DNA from: Candidatus Parvarchaeota archaeon
GTDB lineage: Archaea; Nanobdellota; Nanobdellia; Parvarchaeales; Parvarchaeaceae
Reading direction: 5' to 3'
DNA length: 28,332 nt
Assembly: GCA_030044235.1 (NCBI GenBank)
Contig: JASHWD010000102.1
Coordinates: forward strand, 1-28,332
Shown here: positions 1 through 8,590 of the stretch, piece by piece
Numbering within the stretch: position 1 is the first letter of the stretch
How the letters are laid out: every line of letters starts with the position of its first letter
Notes under the pieces: generated by a model
What the model was told of the DNA's origin: nothing
Database searches by the model: none
The model's input: the letters and a program-made list of their open reading frames with translations, nothing else
Program-made: the position numbers and the translations under genes

Positions 1-2468
1 TATAAGAATTGTATTATCTTTTTGCCCAGTCTTACCGATAAGTCGTTGCTTACTTTAAGGTCCTGAAGCGCTGACGACAATCTTCTTTGCATGTACCCGG
101 ATATAGGAGTACGTATAACGTTGTCCATTAAACCTTCTCTGCTACTAGCTGAGTGTAGGAAGTATTCAACCGGATTCAAACCGGTCATATAGCTTGCGGT
201 AATAAATCCTCTGGCCTTGAGCCCGTTGTCTCCTTTAAGTGAATGCGCCGTAAGCCTACCCTCAAATCCGTTATTTATTCTAACGTCCCTTAAGAGCTGC
301 TGCCCTACAGCGCCAACGATTGGTATAAGGTTTGTAACGCTCCCTTTTGCACCGGTTGTTATCATAGATTCAACGTTGTTATTCTCTTTCTGTATAAATG
401 TATCAATAGCGTTTCTTATTTTTACCCTAATTTTATTCGTCAAGCTAAGTATCTTAGCTTCGCTAAGCTCGTTATAATTCTTTAATAATGAGCTTGCGTC
501 TTTATCTCCCTCAGCGATTATATCTGCTATGCTACTGTATGCAACTTTAGGCATGTCAAAGTCGCTTAAGTTAACGCTCATACCGTATTTAAGAAGGACC
601 ATCAGACCAAGGCGCCCGGATTGGTCTATAAATCTCGCAGTTATATCAGGGCCATACCTTACAAACAAAAACTGTAAGAGACTTCCATTTTCTTTACCTA
701 TTGTTGCGCTGTCTATAACTCCAGTCTCTAGTTTTCCATTCTTTATTTTTACGTAACTGTCTTCCTCTTTTGTAATTTTAAACGTCGTACTATTGCTTTC
801 AAAGTTAAGATCTTTTGGTAAAATCATGCTAAATATTTCTCTACCAGAATATTTGTCTTTTTTAAGCGATTGTTCAGCTCCTATATTAGCTAGAAGGAAT
901 TCTGCGGTCTGCCTATCAACTGACATGTCTTTACTAGTCAACATAGCGCAACCGGATACGTAATCCTGCGCAGCACCTATTAATGGTAAACCGTGCCTTG
1001 GCGAAACTATATTATGCTTTATATTTATTATCATATCCGCTTCTGCTAAAGCTTCTTCGTTCTGTAAAATGTGGATGTTCATTTCGTCCCCGTCGAAGTC
1101 TGCATTATAAGGCAAAGTCGAAGCAGGGTTTATACCCAAAGTATTGTAAGGTAAAATCCTTGCATAGTGACCCATTATAGACTGTCTATGCAGCGAAGGC
1201 TGACGATTGAAAAGGACAATGTCACCATCTACAAGGTGCCTTTCTACAATGTAGCCTGGTTTAATCTCTTCGATTAAGTTTTCTACGGTTAACTCGGTTA
1301 TTTTTTTCTTTATTCCGTCTGGCGTTATAACGTAGTTCGCGCCGGGATAAGAGTTGAAATTTTTAATTAAACCCTTTAGCCTATCTATATTTACGTCTGT
1401 AACGTATTCCGGGAATGTTATTTCTTTTGATATCTTAATTGGTATACCTACCTCATCCAGTCTTAAGAAAGAATCTGGTGATATGACAGAACGGGCCCCG
1501 TAGTTCACTCTTTTACCAAGAACTGAGCCTCTAAACCTGCCTTCCTTTCCCTTTATCCTATCTTCTAAAGTTTTAAGTTTCTTACCGGACTTGTGCCTTG
1601 CTATTGGTACCTGTGCGGTTCCATTAGAAATAAAAGTTGTTATGTGGTATTGCAGCAGGTCCCACAATTCATCTATTATTATTTCCGGAGCACCAGACTT
1701 TATGTTCTCTGCAAGTCTTTGATTTGTTCTAACTATATCGGTTAACTTATGCGTAAGGTCATCTTCACTTCTCTGTCCATTTTCTAGAGTTATAGAAGGT
1801 CTTATGGTAATCGGTGGCACTGGGAGCAGAGTTATTACCATCCATTCTGGTCTGGAATGATCTGGGTCAAGTCCCATAAATTGCAAATCGGAATCCTTTA
1901 TCTTTTCCAATCTTTCAAGTACATCTACGGGAGTTAATTTTTGCCCGCCGTATACAAATGTGTATGGTTTCTCTAATTTTGTTTTCTGTTGTTTTTCCTT
2001 ACAGAATGGACAAATTGTAACGTTCTTAGCGTGTTTTATTATTGCCTTTATAGTCTTGTTTTTCTTCTGATGTCCCTCGCTTGCTTCTATAGCTACCAAA
2101 GACTCGCTTAATTTCTTAAGTGAATTCTCGGGGATTAATATTCTCCCACAAGCATTACATGTAGCATTTATAAGATTGTAAATGTATGGCACCATCTTTA
2201 TATTAAAAACCGGACTTGCAAGTTCTATATTACCAAAGTGGCCAGGGCAATCTTTTATCGTATTACCGCAAGTTTTACATATCAAACCCGGGTCTGTAAC
2301 TCCCATCCTCAAATCTGAGAGCCCGCCGTCTATAGGAAAACCGTCTATATCATATAATTCAGAGGAGGTTACAGTTACAGAGCTCATCTTTTGTATTGTT
2401 TTTGGAGACAGTAGACCAAATTCTATCCCGTTTATCTTATTGAAAACAAAGTTCGAATCTAATTTCAT
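1..2468 (-). CDS. rpoA1: DNA-directed RNA polymerase subunit A' (partial, N-terminal 822 residues)
   Basis: This is the largest catalytic subunit fragment of archaeal RNA polymerase, and it forms half of the active centre. The frame is open from an ATG at 2468 to the left edge, so the C-terminus lies outside the window. The active-site Mg-binding motif NADFDGDEMN is present, with the Asp triad at D457, D459 and D461. The N-terminal clamp zinc site (CKTCG followed by CPGHFG) and a second cysteine pair set (CNACG, CPFCKE) are intact. The conserved stretches FNRQPSLH and SVLGKRVNYGARSV are also readable. The start codon overlaps the rpoB' stop as ATGA (2465-2468), which indicates translational coupling in the rpoH-rpoB''-rpoB'-rpoA' operon. 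No intein is seen in the visible part. Confidence 0.97.
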   Translation of the reverse strand, partial: MKLDSNFVFNKINGIEFGLLSPKTIQKMSSVTVTSSELYDIDGFPIDGGLSDLRMGVTDPGLICKTCGNTIKDCPGHFGNIELASPVFNIKMVPYIYNLINATCNACGRILIPENSLKKLSESLVAIEASEGHQKKNKTIKAIIKHAKNVTICPFCKEKQQKTKLEKPYTFVYGGQKLTPVDVLERLEKIKDSDLQFMGLDPDHSRPEWMVITLLPVPPITIRPSITLENGQRSEDDLTHKLTDIVRTNQRLAENIKSGAPEIIIDELWDLLQYHITTFISNGTAQVPIARHKSGKKLKTLEDRIKGKEGRFRGSVLGKRVNYGARSVISPDSFLRLDEVGIPIKISKEITFPEYVTDVNIDRLKGLIKNFNSYPGANYVITPDGIKKKITELTVENLIEEIKPGYIVERHLVDGDIVLFNRQPSLHRQSIMGHYARILPYNTLGINPASTLPYNADFDGDEMNIHILQNEEALAEADMIINIKHNIVSPRHGLPLIGAAQDYVSGCAMLTSKDMSVDRQTAEFLLANIGAEQSLKKDKYSGREIFSMILPKDLNFESNSTTFKITKEEDSYVKIKNGKLETGVIDSATIGKENGSLLQFLFVRYGPDITARFIDQSGRLGLMVLLKYGMSVNLSDFDMPKVAYSSIADIIAEGDKDASSLLKNYNELSEAKILSLTNKIRVKIRNAIDTFIQKENNNVESMITTGAKGSVTNLIPIVGAVGQQLLRDVRINNGFEGRLTAHSLKGDNGLKARGFITASYMTGLNPVEYFLHSASSREGLMDNVIRTPISGYMQRRLSSALQDLKVSNDLSVRLGKKIIQFL

Positions 2469-4267
2469 ACTTTTTTACCTAACGCTATCCTTGGGTATAT
2501 TCCGACCGATTTTAATTCGTCTAGTAATATCTTAAACGAAGCCGAGACCTCGATTAATTTTATAGGCGCGTCTTCTCCATCGAGTTGACAATAACCTGTT
2601 TTCTTTCTGACATTGTAAACTGAAATCATACCACATTTTCCACAAACCGGTATTGCTATCTTGTCGGAGTCAAATCTTTCCTTCAAAGACATTGCTGCGC
2701 CATAAGAAACAAAGCAGTCTTTCTCCATCTCCCCTAATCTTAAGCCGCCGCTCTTTGATTTACCCTCTGTAGGCTGTCTTGTAAGAAGTTGTATCGGGCC
2801 TCTAGCTCTCCATTGTATCTTATTAGATACAAAGTGCTTTAATCTTATGTAAGCCATATCACCAACAAAAATTCTTGTTTTCATCTCTTCGCCGGTTATG
2901 CCGTTATACATTGTTTCTACGCCATTTTCCCTAAAGCCGTAAGAATGAAGTTCTTTTCTCATAGACTCTTCGTCTTCGCCGGCAAATGGTGTACCATCTA
3001 TGTAGCGACCACCTAGCGCTCCGACTTTTGCACCCAAAAGTTCCAGAAGGTAAGCCATTGACATACGTGTTGGCAAAGAATAGGGTGAAAAGATTAAATC
3101 TGGTACTATACCAGAATAAGTAAACGGCATGTCTTCTTCGTCTAGCAACATTCCGACTACCCCTTTTTGTCCGCTTCTCGAACCAAACTTGTCTCCGATC
3201 TCAACTATTCTTTCTTGCCTTACTTTAATTGAAACGTACTTATTTCCATCTGCAGTCGATGTCAAAAACACATTGTCTACAGTACCGCTTTCCCCCGTCC
3301 TACACTCTACTGAAGATTCGACCTGCTTTTGAACGCCTAACCTAAACTTATCTATTGAAGACACAAATCGTGGCGGAGAAACTCTACCTATAAGAACATC
3401 GCCACTTTCAACTTTTGCAGATGGAAATGCTATTCCATCTTCATCAAGGAATTTATAAGCATCTTCGGATCTGTATCCGATTACGTCTTTATCCGGAACA
3501 GTTATAATGTCGCTCTGGCCGCCTATGTATTTTGTTTCTTCAATCTTATAAGGTCTGAAGAACATCGCTCTGAATAGTCCCCTGTCTACGGAGGATTTGT
3601 TTATTATAATCGCGTCGTCCATATTATAACCTAAATAGGAAACGACCGCAACGACTATGTTCTGGCCAAAGACGTGGCTCTTGAAAGATTCATTATCATA
3701 CATTTTTGTTTTTACTATCGGCAACTGTTGATCGATAGCGATCATCGAGTCATTATCCATTCTTATAAGATAATTATTAGAATAGATTCCTACTCCCTGC
3801 TGTACACTTTTAACGGCAGTAACATTTCTGTGCGCGTTACTGTGGTTTATAAACGGCAAAAGTGAAGCTTGGGTTCCAAATACGGAAAGAGGCGTTATTT
3901 CGAGGTGAGTATGTTGCGGAGTTAAATCGCTTTCGTTAAGCGCAACGTAAGCATCTTCTTCCTCATCAGCATCTAAATATTCGATTTTCCCGGATTGTAC
4001 CAGTGTGTCCCAAGTTATGTGATTTCCTTCTAAAAGGTTTATGTCCTCTTTTGTTACAAGCGGTTTGCCGTTTTTTACGACTATCAATGCTCTGACTAGT
4101 CTGCCACCATCGCTATTTATCATTACACTATCAGTTTCTTCTCTGTATCTTACATTAACGCTAGATGGAAGCGCGCCACTTCTTCTATCGTTTACAATAG
4201 CTTTAGCTAACTTTGGACCGTCGTCGGTTCTACCAGATAATCTCCCATTTACAAAGACAAATGTCAT
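2465..4267 (-). CDS. rpoB1: DNA-directed RNA polymerase subunit B' (C-terminal half of split B)
   Basis: This is the C-terminal half of the RNA polymerase B subunit (600 aa), carried as a separate gene as in many euryarchaea. Catalytic-core signatures are clear: GYNMDDAIIINKSS, the hybrid-binding GDKFGSRSGQKG, and the PDLIFSPYSLPTRM block. Near the C-terminus a zinc-ribbon motif begins CGKCG (C542, C545) and continues to C560. The fourth ligand, normally in a CxxC pair, is Asp (CQLD, D563; codon at 2579-2581). The gene overlaps rpoB'' upstream and rpoA' downstream by four bases each (ATGA), so the three large subunits are translationally coupled. Confidence 0.97.
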   Translation of the reverse strand: MTFVFVNGRLSGRTDDGPKLAKAIVNDRRSGALPSSVNVRYREETDSVMINSDGGRLVRALIVVKNGKPLVTKEDINLLEGNHITWDTLVQSGKIEYLDADEEEDAYVALNESDLTPQHTHLEITPLSVFGTQASLLPFINHSNAHRNVTAVKSVQQGVGIYSNNYLIRMDNDSMIAIDQQLPIVKTKMYDNESFKSHVFGQNIVVAVVSYLGYNMDDAIIINKSSVDRGLFRAMFFRPYKIEETKYIGGQSDIITVPDKDVIGYRSEDAYKFLDEDGIAFPSAKVESGDVLIGRVSPPRFVSSIDKFRLGVQKQVESSVECRTGESGTVDNVFLTSTADGNKYVSIKVRQERIVEIGDKFGSRSGQKGVVGMLLDEEDMPFTYSGIVPDLIFSPYSLPTRMSMAYLLELLGAKVGALGGRYIDGTPFAGEDEESMRKELHSYGFRENGVETMYNGITGEEMKTRIFVGDMAYIRLKHFVSNKIQWRARGPIQLLTRQPTEGKSKSGGLRLGEMEKDCFVSYGAAMSLKERFDSDKIAIPVCGKCGMISVYNVRKKTGYCQLDGEDAPIKLIEVSASFKILLDELKSVGIYPRIALGKKV

Positions 4268-5742
4268 ATTGGTTTAACCTCGTAATCTTTTAATTTCTTA
4301 ACTATTTCATTGGTTTCTACATTTTCATCGGATATCTTAGCTAGTAGAGCTATGTTCTTAGTTAAACCTATCTTAGGACCTTCTGGTGTCTCTACAGCGC
4401 AAAACCTACCAAAGTGTGTGCCGTGTAGGTCTCTCGCCCTATAATTTTCTCTATTAGAAGTAAGAAGCGATTCTACTTTCCTTAGATGAGACACAGTGGA
4501 AGGAAAACTTCTACGATCTAGGTGCTGTGTTATTCCTACTCTACCGCCAACCCACTGACCAGTTGCCAATGAAGATCTTAATCTAGAAGTTAGTTGATCT
4601 GAAGTAAATATATATCTAGGACTTGGAACTCTGTCTTTCTTTATTCCTCTTTCGAAGTTATACTTTGCATCGTTCAAAACCTGCTTGAAAACGAATCTAA
4701 AAAGCATATCAAGGTTATAATTCTCCGCGTGCAATCTTTTATTTGAATAGTGGTCCTTGTCTACTTCTTTCTTTGATATAGCGTAATTAAGAAGTCTTGA
4801 AACAACATAAATTAAGTATTCTCCTTTAAGTCTTCTAGATTCCTTATCGCGTCCTAAAAACGGAAACAGAAGCGCGTCTATGTTCAATTCTGCTGTTTCT
4901 ATTGAATGTACGGAATGAAGTGACTTGCCTATGTTGTCCAATGCGTCTTTCTCACTATCGACATTAAATGCTACAAGGTTTATGTCTATAGTATTCTCAA
5001 TGTCTTCATCGCCTTTAGATATCTTCTTTATCAATTCATTTTCGTTGGTGAATCCTAAGGCCTTTAATAAAATCATTACCGATACTTTCTTTAATTTTCC
5101 GAAGGTTATGTATAAAAGATTACTGTTAGATAATTGAATTGAATGTGGAACTTTTATATTGTCCGCATCCGCAAAGATTTTTACCGAATAAAGGAACCCT
5201 TCTTGACTTTCCTTCCCTATCAAAAGGTTATTTGGAGCTAAATCCTCTGTAGTTATTATTATTCTTTCTGTACCATTTATTATGAAATATCCGCCTGGGT
5301 CATTTGGATCTTCTTTTAATTTTACTAAATCTTCTCTAGATAAGCCCGAAAGATTGCAGAATTTCGATTTTACAACTATTGGAATCCTGCCGATGAATAC
5401 CTCTTCTTCTGCTACCGTCTTTTTATCAGCTAGATAGGAAACCGAAAGCACCATCGGCGCGTCATAAGTCAAATCTCTTATTCTTGCCTCCATAGGGGTC
5501 GTCGGTCTAGTAATGCTGTCGGCTTCTAATATGTCTGGCTTTCCTACAGTTAATTTACCAAGTTTAATTAAAAATTCGCCAACGCCTGTCGGTTTTATAA
5601 CCGGTTCTATAGTTGATTCGCTGTCTATTATTTTTTGCAGGCCCCTCTCTATAAAATATTCAAAGGAAGAGATGTGGTGCGCAGCTACGTTATTAGACTT
5701 AATTGCTGCTTCGAGCAGCTTATCACTTGCAGACTTGTCCAT
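4264..5742 (-). CDS. rpoB2: DNA-directed RNA polymerase subunit B'' (N-terminal half of split B)
   Basis: This is the N-terminal half of the archaeal RNA polymerase B subunit (492 aa). It covers the protrusion, lobe and start of the fork. Recognisable blocks are GGYFIINGTERIIITTEDLAPN, the GQWVGGRVGITQHLDRRSFPSTVSHLRKVES region, and ARDLHGTHFGRFCAVETPEGPKIGL, the universal ending of this half before the split point. It starts six bases after the rpoH stop and overlaps rpoB' by ATGA at 4264-4267. The split is at the usual euryarchaeal position and is not a frameshift, because both halves have complete domains and coupled start and stop codons. Confidence 0.97.
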   Translation of the reverse strand: MDKSASDKLLEAAIKSNNVAAHHISSFEYFIERGLQKIIDSESTIEPVIKPTGVGEFLIKLGKLTVGKPDILEADSITRPTTPMEARIRDLTYDAPMVLSVSYLADKKTVAEEEVFIGRIPIVVKSKFCNLSGLSREDLVKLKEDPNDPGGYFIINGTERIIITTEDLAPNNLLIGKESQEGFLYSVKIFADADNIKVPHSIQLSNSNLLYITFGKLKKVSVMILLKALGFTNENELIKKISKGDEDIENTIDINLVAFNVDSEKDALDNIGKSLHSVHSIETAELNIDALLFPFLGRDKESRRLKGEYLIYVVSRLLNYAISKKEVDKDHYSNKRLHAENYNLDMLFRFVFKQVLNDAKYNFERGIKKDRVPSPRYIFTSDQLTSRLRSSLATGQWVGGRVGITQHLDRRSFPSTVSHLRKVESLLTSNRENYRARDLHGTHFGRFCAVETPEGPKIGLTKNIALLAKISDENVETNEIVKKLKDYEVKPI

Positions 5743-5748
5743 AAATTT

Positions 5749-5982
5749 TTATTTAACTACAAAACGATAATATTTTGCTTGACCGGCGGTTTTACTATCT
5801 CGCGTTATTTCCAACACGTCTCCTTCATTCGCATTTAATTTCTTAACTGCCGGATCGGTAAGTTTAATTTTAGGTAAATCTCTTGTAATAACTTTAAATT
5901 TGTTAAGAATAGCCTCTACCTCGTCTACTTTCATTACACGATATTTTGGGGACAGGCGACTTGTAAAAACATCAATATCCAA
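5749..5982 (-). CDS. rpoH: DNA-directed RNA polymerase subunit H (Rpb5 C-terminal-like)
   Basis: This is the small jaw subunit of archaeal RNA polymerase (77 aa, the usual length), the first gene of the polymerase operon. The C-terminal half carries the family pattern DLPKIKLTDPAVKKL, GDVLEITRDS, TAGQAKYYRFVV. The start is a TTG at 5982. It gives the full-length N-terminus that aligns with the family, and it is preceded by a Shine-Dalgarno-like GAGGT seven bases upstream. The first ATG (5934) would delete 16 conserved-region residues. A strong TATA box lies at 6031-6041, and an inverted repeat (5990-6020) covers the Shine-Dalgarno. Confidence 0.93.
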   Translation of the reverse strand: MDIDVFTSRLSPKYRVMKVDEVEAILNKFKVITRDLPKIKLTDPAVKKLNANEGDVLEITRDSKTAGQAKYYRFVVK

Positions 5983-5989
5983 GCAGGTA

Positions 5990-6020
5990 ACCTCTATACA
6001 GATTTACAATTACTAGAGGT
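5990..6020 (-). promoter_or_regulatory. Inverted repeat covering the rpoH Shine-Dalgarno
   Basis: Perfect 7-bp arms ACCTCTA (5990-5996) and TAGAGGT (6014-6020) are separated by 17 bases. On the minus strand the proximal arm contains the GAGGT that precedes the TTG start of rpoH. If transcribed, the arms could fold and hide the ribosome binding site. If transcription starts about 25 bp from the TATA box (near 6010), the repeat would straddle the start site and act, if at all, as an operator. Confidence 0.4.
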
Positions 6021-6030
6021 GATATTTTTA

Positions 6031-6041
6031 GTATATAAAGC
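6031..6041 (-). promoter_or_regulatory. TATA box/BRE of the RNA polymerase operon
   Basis: The minus strand reads CGAAAGCTTTATATAC, a purine-rich BRE-like element followed by a strong TATA box. It lies 50-60 bp upstream of the rpoH start, leaving room for a leader of roughly 25-30 nt that contains the Shine-Dalgarno. Confidence 0.65.
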
Positions 6042-6086
6042 TTTCGGTTTTGTTATGATTTTACAGTGATAGATAATTAAGCATTT

Positions 6087-6851
6087 TTATGTGTTTTGGC
6101 TCATGGCCCTGCGGAATAAAGAGGAGCTTATTTTATTGTTATTATATTTCATTAAAATTTTATACATTTTGTCTGCACTGAAAAGGTAACCTAGCATAAA
6201 AAAAGACACCACTATGCTCATCCCGAGATAGAAATACAGAAGATTTAGTCCGGTGTTGAATAGCAAAGAAACAAAAAACGTAAATAAAACGAGATAAAAA
6301 AGGAAAACCGGCAATATCTTTAGGAATCTGGCCTTTGTGATATTAAAAGAATCTTTAAGCGCCTCTGATAAGCTAACATTTCCGTTATGGCTCTCTATAT
6401 TAAAGAAAATGCTCTTTACGCCGAAATAAAAACCGGGTATTATAAGCAGTACAAAACCGCCAAAAAGCAAGAATAATTGGGATATTGTTGCTATAAAGAA
6501 CTTAGGAAACTTTATTAGCGCTGTCAAAAGCGCATCTTTAAAGTTTACCGGCGCTTTGAGCTCTACTCTCTTCTTAACTTCTAGACCCAGCGAAAGAAGA
6601 TAAAAAAATACAAAAACTTCGAGAAGAACTAGACCCAGGGCAGTTGGAATTACATAAGATGGATAGACAGTTGTGTACGTCGCACCTGAATTTAGTGTCA
6701 AATTTAGAAAAACGTATAATCCTAAATAAATTACAAGAAAAAGCGACAAAGCCATTGTGACAAAAATGGCGAATATCTTTGGTCTTATTATATAAGAGAG
6801 GCCTGAAAATATTGCAACCGCCGGATCTGTCTCAAAAATTGATGGGGCCAT
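6087..6851 (-). CDS. Multi-pass membrane protein, GPDP membrane-domain-like
   Basis: This is a hydrophobic integral membrane protein of 254 aa with about six transmembrane stretches (roughly residues 25-55, 70-92, 120-145, 172-200 and 205-230). The central pattern IIPGFYFGVKSIFF followed by SLSEALKDSFNITKARFLKIL resembles the membrane domain found in glycerophosphoryl diester phosphodiesterases and related archaeal membrane proteins: a Pro-Gly turn, then an amphipathic 'ALK-SF-iTK-RF' helix. No catalytic domain is attached. It follows the nth gene by seven bases and is probably transcribed with it. The function is unknown, and the family assignment is by pattern only. Confidence 0.75.
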   Translation of the reverse strand: MAPSIFETDPAVAIFSGLSYIIRPKIFAIFVTMALSLFLVIYLGLYVFLNLTLNSGATYTTVYPSYVIPTALGLVLLEVFVFFYLLSLGLEVKKRVELKAPVNFKDALLTALIKFPKFFIATISQLFLLFGGFVLLIIPGFYFGVKSIFFNIESHNGNVSLSEALKDSFNITKARFLKILPVFLFYLVLFTFFVSLLFNTGLNLLYFYLGMSIVVSFFMLGYLFSADKMYKILMKYNNNKISSSLFRRAMSQNT

Positions 6852-6858
6852 AATTAAA

Positions 6859-7536
6859 TTATGACCGATGTTGCTTATAACTCTTATTTATCGTATTAAC
6901 TCGATTCTTGTAATATTTCTTTTTTTCGAATTTACAGTATGAATAAATTGGACAACGGTAACATTGTGGCGCAGTCGGTCGGCATAAGTCTTGTCCAAAA
7001 GTCACTAAGATGTGATTCGCTAGCATTCTTTGTTTAATATTCAATAGACTTTCTAGAACAACTTGAGTGTTCTCCGGCTTATTGTTTTTCGGAACTATAC
7101 CTAGCCTCTGAGAAATCCTATTAACGTGCGTATCAACGGGTATCGAAGGTATGCCAAAACCCCATACTTCTACTAGACTAGCCACCTTTGGACCAACCCC
7201 GGGTATCTTCAATAAATCTTCTTTTGCGCGCGGCACTCTGCCATTAAAATCTAATAAAAGCATTTCGGCTGCCTTTCTAAGAAGATTCGCTTTTGTCTTG
7301 TAAAAAGACACAGGATAAATAGTTTTTTTGATTGTATTGACATTCAACTTCGAAAGCTGTTCCGGATTTTTAGCGATTTTTAAAAGTCTATCTTGAGCCC
7401 CAAAAGTAGTTTCGTCTTTAGTTCGAGTTGAAAGAATACCATGTATAAGTATTTCAAATGGCCTTACTTTCTCGATCTTAACCTTATATTTTCTGTTAAG
7501 GATATTTAATATCTTGCCTATGTCTTTTTTGCCCAT
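6859..7536 (-). CDS. nth: Endonuclease III (HhH-GPD DNA glycosylase/AP lyase)
   Basis: This base-excision repair glycosylase removes oxidised pyrimidines and cleaves the abasic site. It is 225 aa, typical of the family. The helix-hairpin-helix IPGVGPKVASLVE carries the catalytic lysine K117. The catalytic aspartate D135 is in VDTHVNRISQRLG. The C-terminal [4Fe-4S] loop is complete with spacing C-x6-C-x2-C-x5-C (C185, C192, C195, C201). The residue preceding the pocket is LSTRTKDETT, the archaeal form. A TATA box lies at 7562-7573, about 30 bp upstream of the ATG, so the mRNA probably has little or no leader. Confidence 0.96.
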   Translation of the reverse strand: MGKKDIGKILNILNRKYKVKIEKVRPFEILIHGILSTRTKDETTFGAQDRLLKIAKNPEQLSKLNVNTIKKTIYPVSFYKTKANLLRKAAEMLLLDFNGRVPRAKEDLLKIPGVGPKVASLVEVWGFGIPSIPVDTHVNRISQRLGIVPKNNKPENTQVVLESLLNIKQRMLANHILVTFGQDLCRPTAPQCYRCPIYSYCKFEKKKYYKNRVNTINKSYKQHRS

Positions 7537-7561
7537 TTAAGATCCTTTTAGGAATACACCA

Positions 7562-7573
7562 GTATATATAATC
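7562..7573 (-). promoter_or_regulatory. TATA box of nth
   Basis: The minus strand reads GATTATATATAC, centred about 31 bp upstream of the nth ATG at 7536. The spacing fits a leaderless or near-leaderless transcript. Confidence 0.55.
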
Positions 7574-7577
7574 AAAT

Positions 7578-7589
7578 CTTATTAAATTA
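7578..7589 (+). promoter_or_regulatory. TATA-like element of the dph2-fragment/rnhB operon
   Basis: CTTATTAAATTA is centred about 25 bp upstream of the ATG at 7608, divergent from the nth promoter. It is a weaker match than the nth box. Confidence 0.4.
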
Positions 7590-7607
7590 GTTTATTAATA
7601 ACTTAAT

Positions 7608-7937
7608 ATGAAATATTTGCCGAAGAGTGACGGTATAAAGTACCTTACAGAGAGATACGATATAAATTTTGATGATATAATCGACACCATAAAAGAAAAG
7701 AAATATGATAAAATCGCGATACAAATACCAGACGGCTTCAAAATGCATGCTCTTGAGATATCAGACTTTATAAAAGAAAATTCTGGAGCAGATGTCTATA
7801 TCTGGGGCGGAAGTACGTACGGGGCATGCGACGCTCCAACAGGTCTGGAAAAACTGGGCATAAAAATGATAATACAATTTGGCCATGCCAGATTCCGCGC
7901 AGACGAAACGAAGAAGCCTTCCGAGATAATAAAATGA
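7608..7937 (+). CDS. Dph2-like protein, first domain only
   Basis: This 109-aa protein matches the N-terminal domain of Dph2, the [4Fe-4S] radical enzyme that starts diphthamide synthesis on elongation factor 2. It has KIAIQIPDGFKMHALEISDFI, then DVYIWGGSTYGACD, where C74 corresponds to the first of three cluster-binding cysteines. The frame ends at GHARFRADETKKPSEIIK, about where domain 1 gives way to domain 2. Full Dph2 proteins are over 300 aa with one Cys per domain, so two domains are missing and nothing resembling them follows. The stop overlaps the RNase HII start (ATGA, 7934-7937), which suggests a maintained gene rather than fresh debris. Its activity is unknown. Confidence 0.7.
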   Translation: MKYLPKSDGIKYLTERYDINFDDIIDTIKEKKYDKIAIQIPDGFKMHALEISDFIKENSGADVYIWGGSTYGACDAPTGLEKLGIKMIIQFGHARFRADETKKPSEIIK

Positions 7938-8590
7938 ACCGGATAGGAATAGATGAAGCGGGCAGAGGGCCGGTTATAGGTCCTCTTGTTGTGGCTGGTG
8001 TAAGTTTAGATAAAGAAACCGCAGATAAATTTAAAATTGCCGGGGTAAAAGACTCAAAGCTTTTGAGCATAAAGAGAATATTTTTATTGGAAAGATTGAT
8101 AGTAGAAAATTCGTCGGGATACATGGTTGAGGAGATAAGTCCTGCGTCCATAGACTCTAGATTTGAGGACGGAACTAACCTTAATTTTCTTGAATTAGAC
8201 AGAATGATAAATATAGCAAATAAGCTCTTGGGAGAAACCGTTATAATAGACTGCCCAAGTTCAAATACAAAGAAAATAAAAGCGTTTTTAACCAAAAAAA
8301 TCCTCGGCAAAGAGCTTATAGTAGAAAACTACGCGGATAAAAACTTCGTTGAAGTTTCCGCAGCGTCTATAGTAGCTAAAGCACTAAGAGAACGTGAAGT
8401 GGCTGCCATAAAGAAGGAACTTGAATACGACTTTGGCAGTGGATATCCATCTGACCCGAGAACTATAAAATTTCTAAAAATAATAAAAGAAAATGGCCTA
8501 ATTCTCGAAGAAAAATATAAAAAACACATTCGTGGAACTTGGGCTACTTTTAAAAACTTAGAAAATAGAAATCTTCACGACTTTTTGTGA
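7934..8590 (+). CDS. rnhB: Ribonuclease HII
   Basis: This enzyme cleaves the RNA strand of RNA-DNA hybrids and nicks at ribonucleotides in DNA. The protein (218 aa) begins MNRIGIDEAGRGPVIGP with catalytic D7 and E8. D106 is in VIIDCPSS and D135 in ENYADKNFVEVSAASIVAK, completing the DEDD set. The conserved KDSK, GSGYPSDP and RGTWATF motifs follow. The frame is open upstream to 7826, but that extension is antisense in character and overlaps the Dph2-like gene. The ATG at 7934, coupled by ATGA, gives the proper N-terminus. The 3' end overlaps the convergent thioesterase gene by 16 bases. Confidence 0.95.
   Translation: MNRIGIDEAGRGPVIGPLVVAGVSLDKETADKFKIAGVKDSKLLSIKRIFLLERLIVENSSGYMVEEISPASIDSRFEDGTNLNFLELDRMINIANKLLGETVIIDCPSSNTKKIKAFLTKKILGKELIVENYADKNFVEVSAASIVAKALREREVAAIKKELEYDFGSGYPSDPRTIKFLKIIKENGLILEEKYKKHIRGTWATFKNLENRNLHDFL

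Noticed and set aside
4264..5742. Split rpoB as a frameshift or pseudogene
   Set aside because: Both halves are intact, translationally coupled by ATGA, and split at the known euryarchaeal boundary.
7826..7933. Longer RNase HII starting at 7826
   Set aside because: The extension is an out-of-frame reading of the Dph2-like gene and is rich in Arg/Asn. The catalytic DEAGRG must be close to the N-terminus, which the ATG at 7934 provides.
7768..8310. 180-codon minus-strand open frame across the Dph2-like/rnhB genes
   Set aside because: It is antisense to two genes with clear motifs, has no recognisable domain, and is a compositional shadow.
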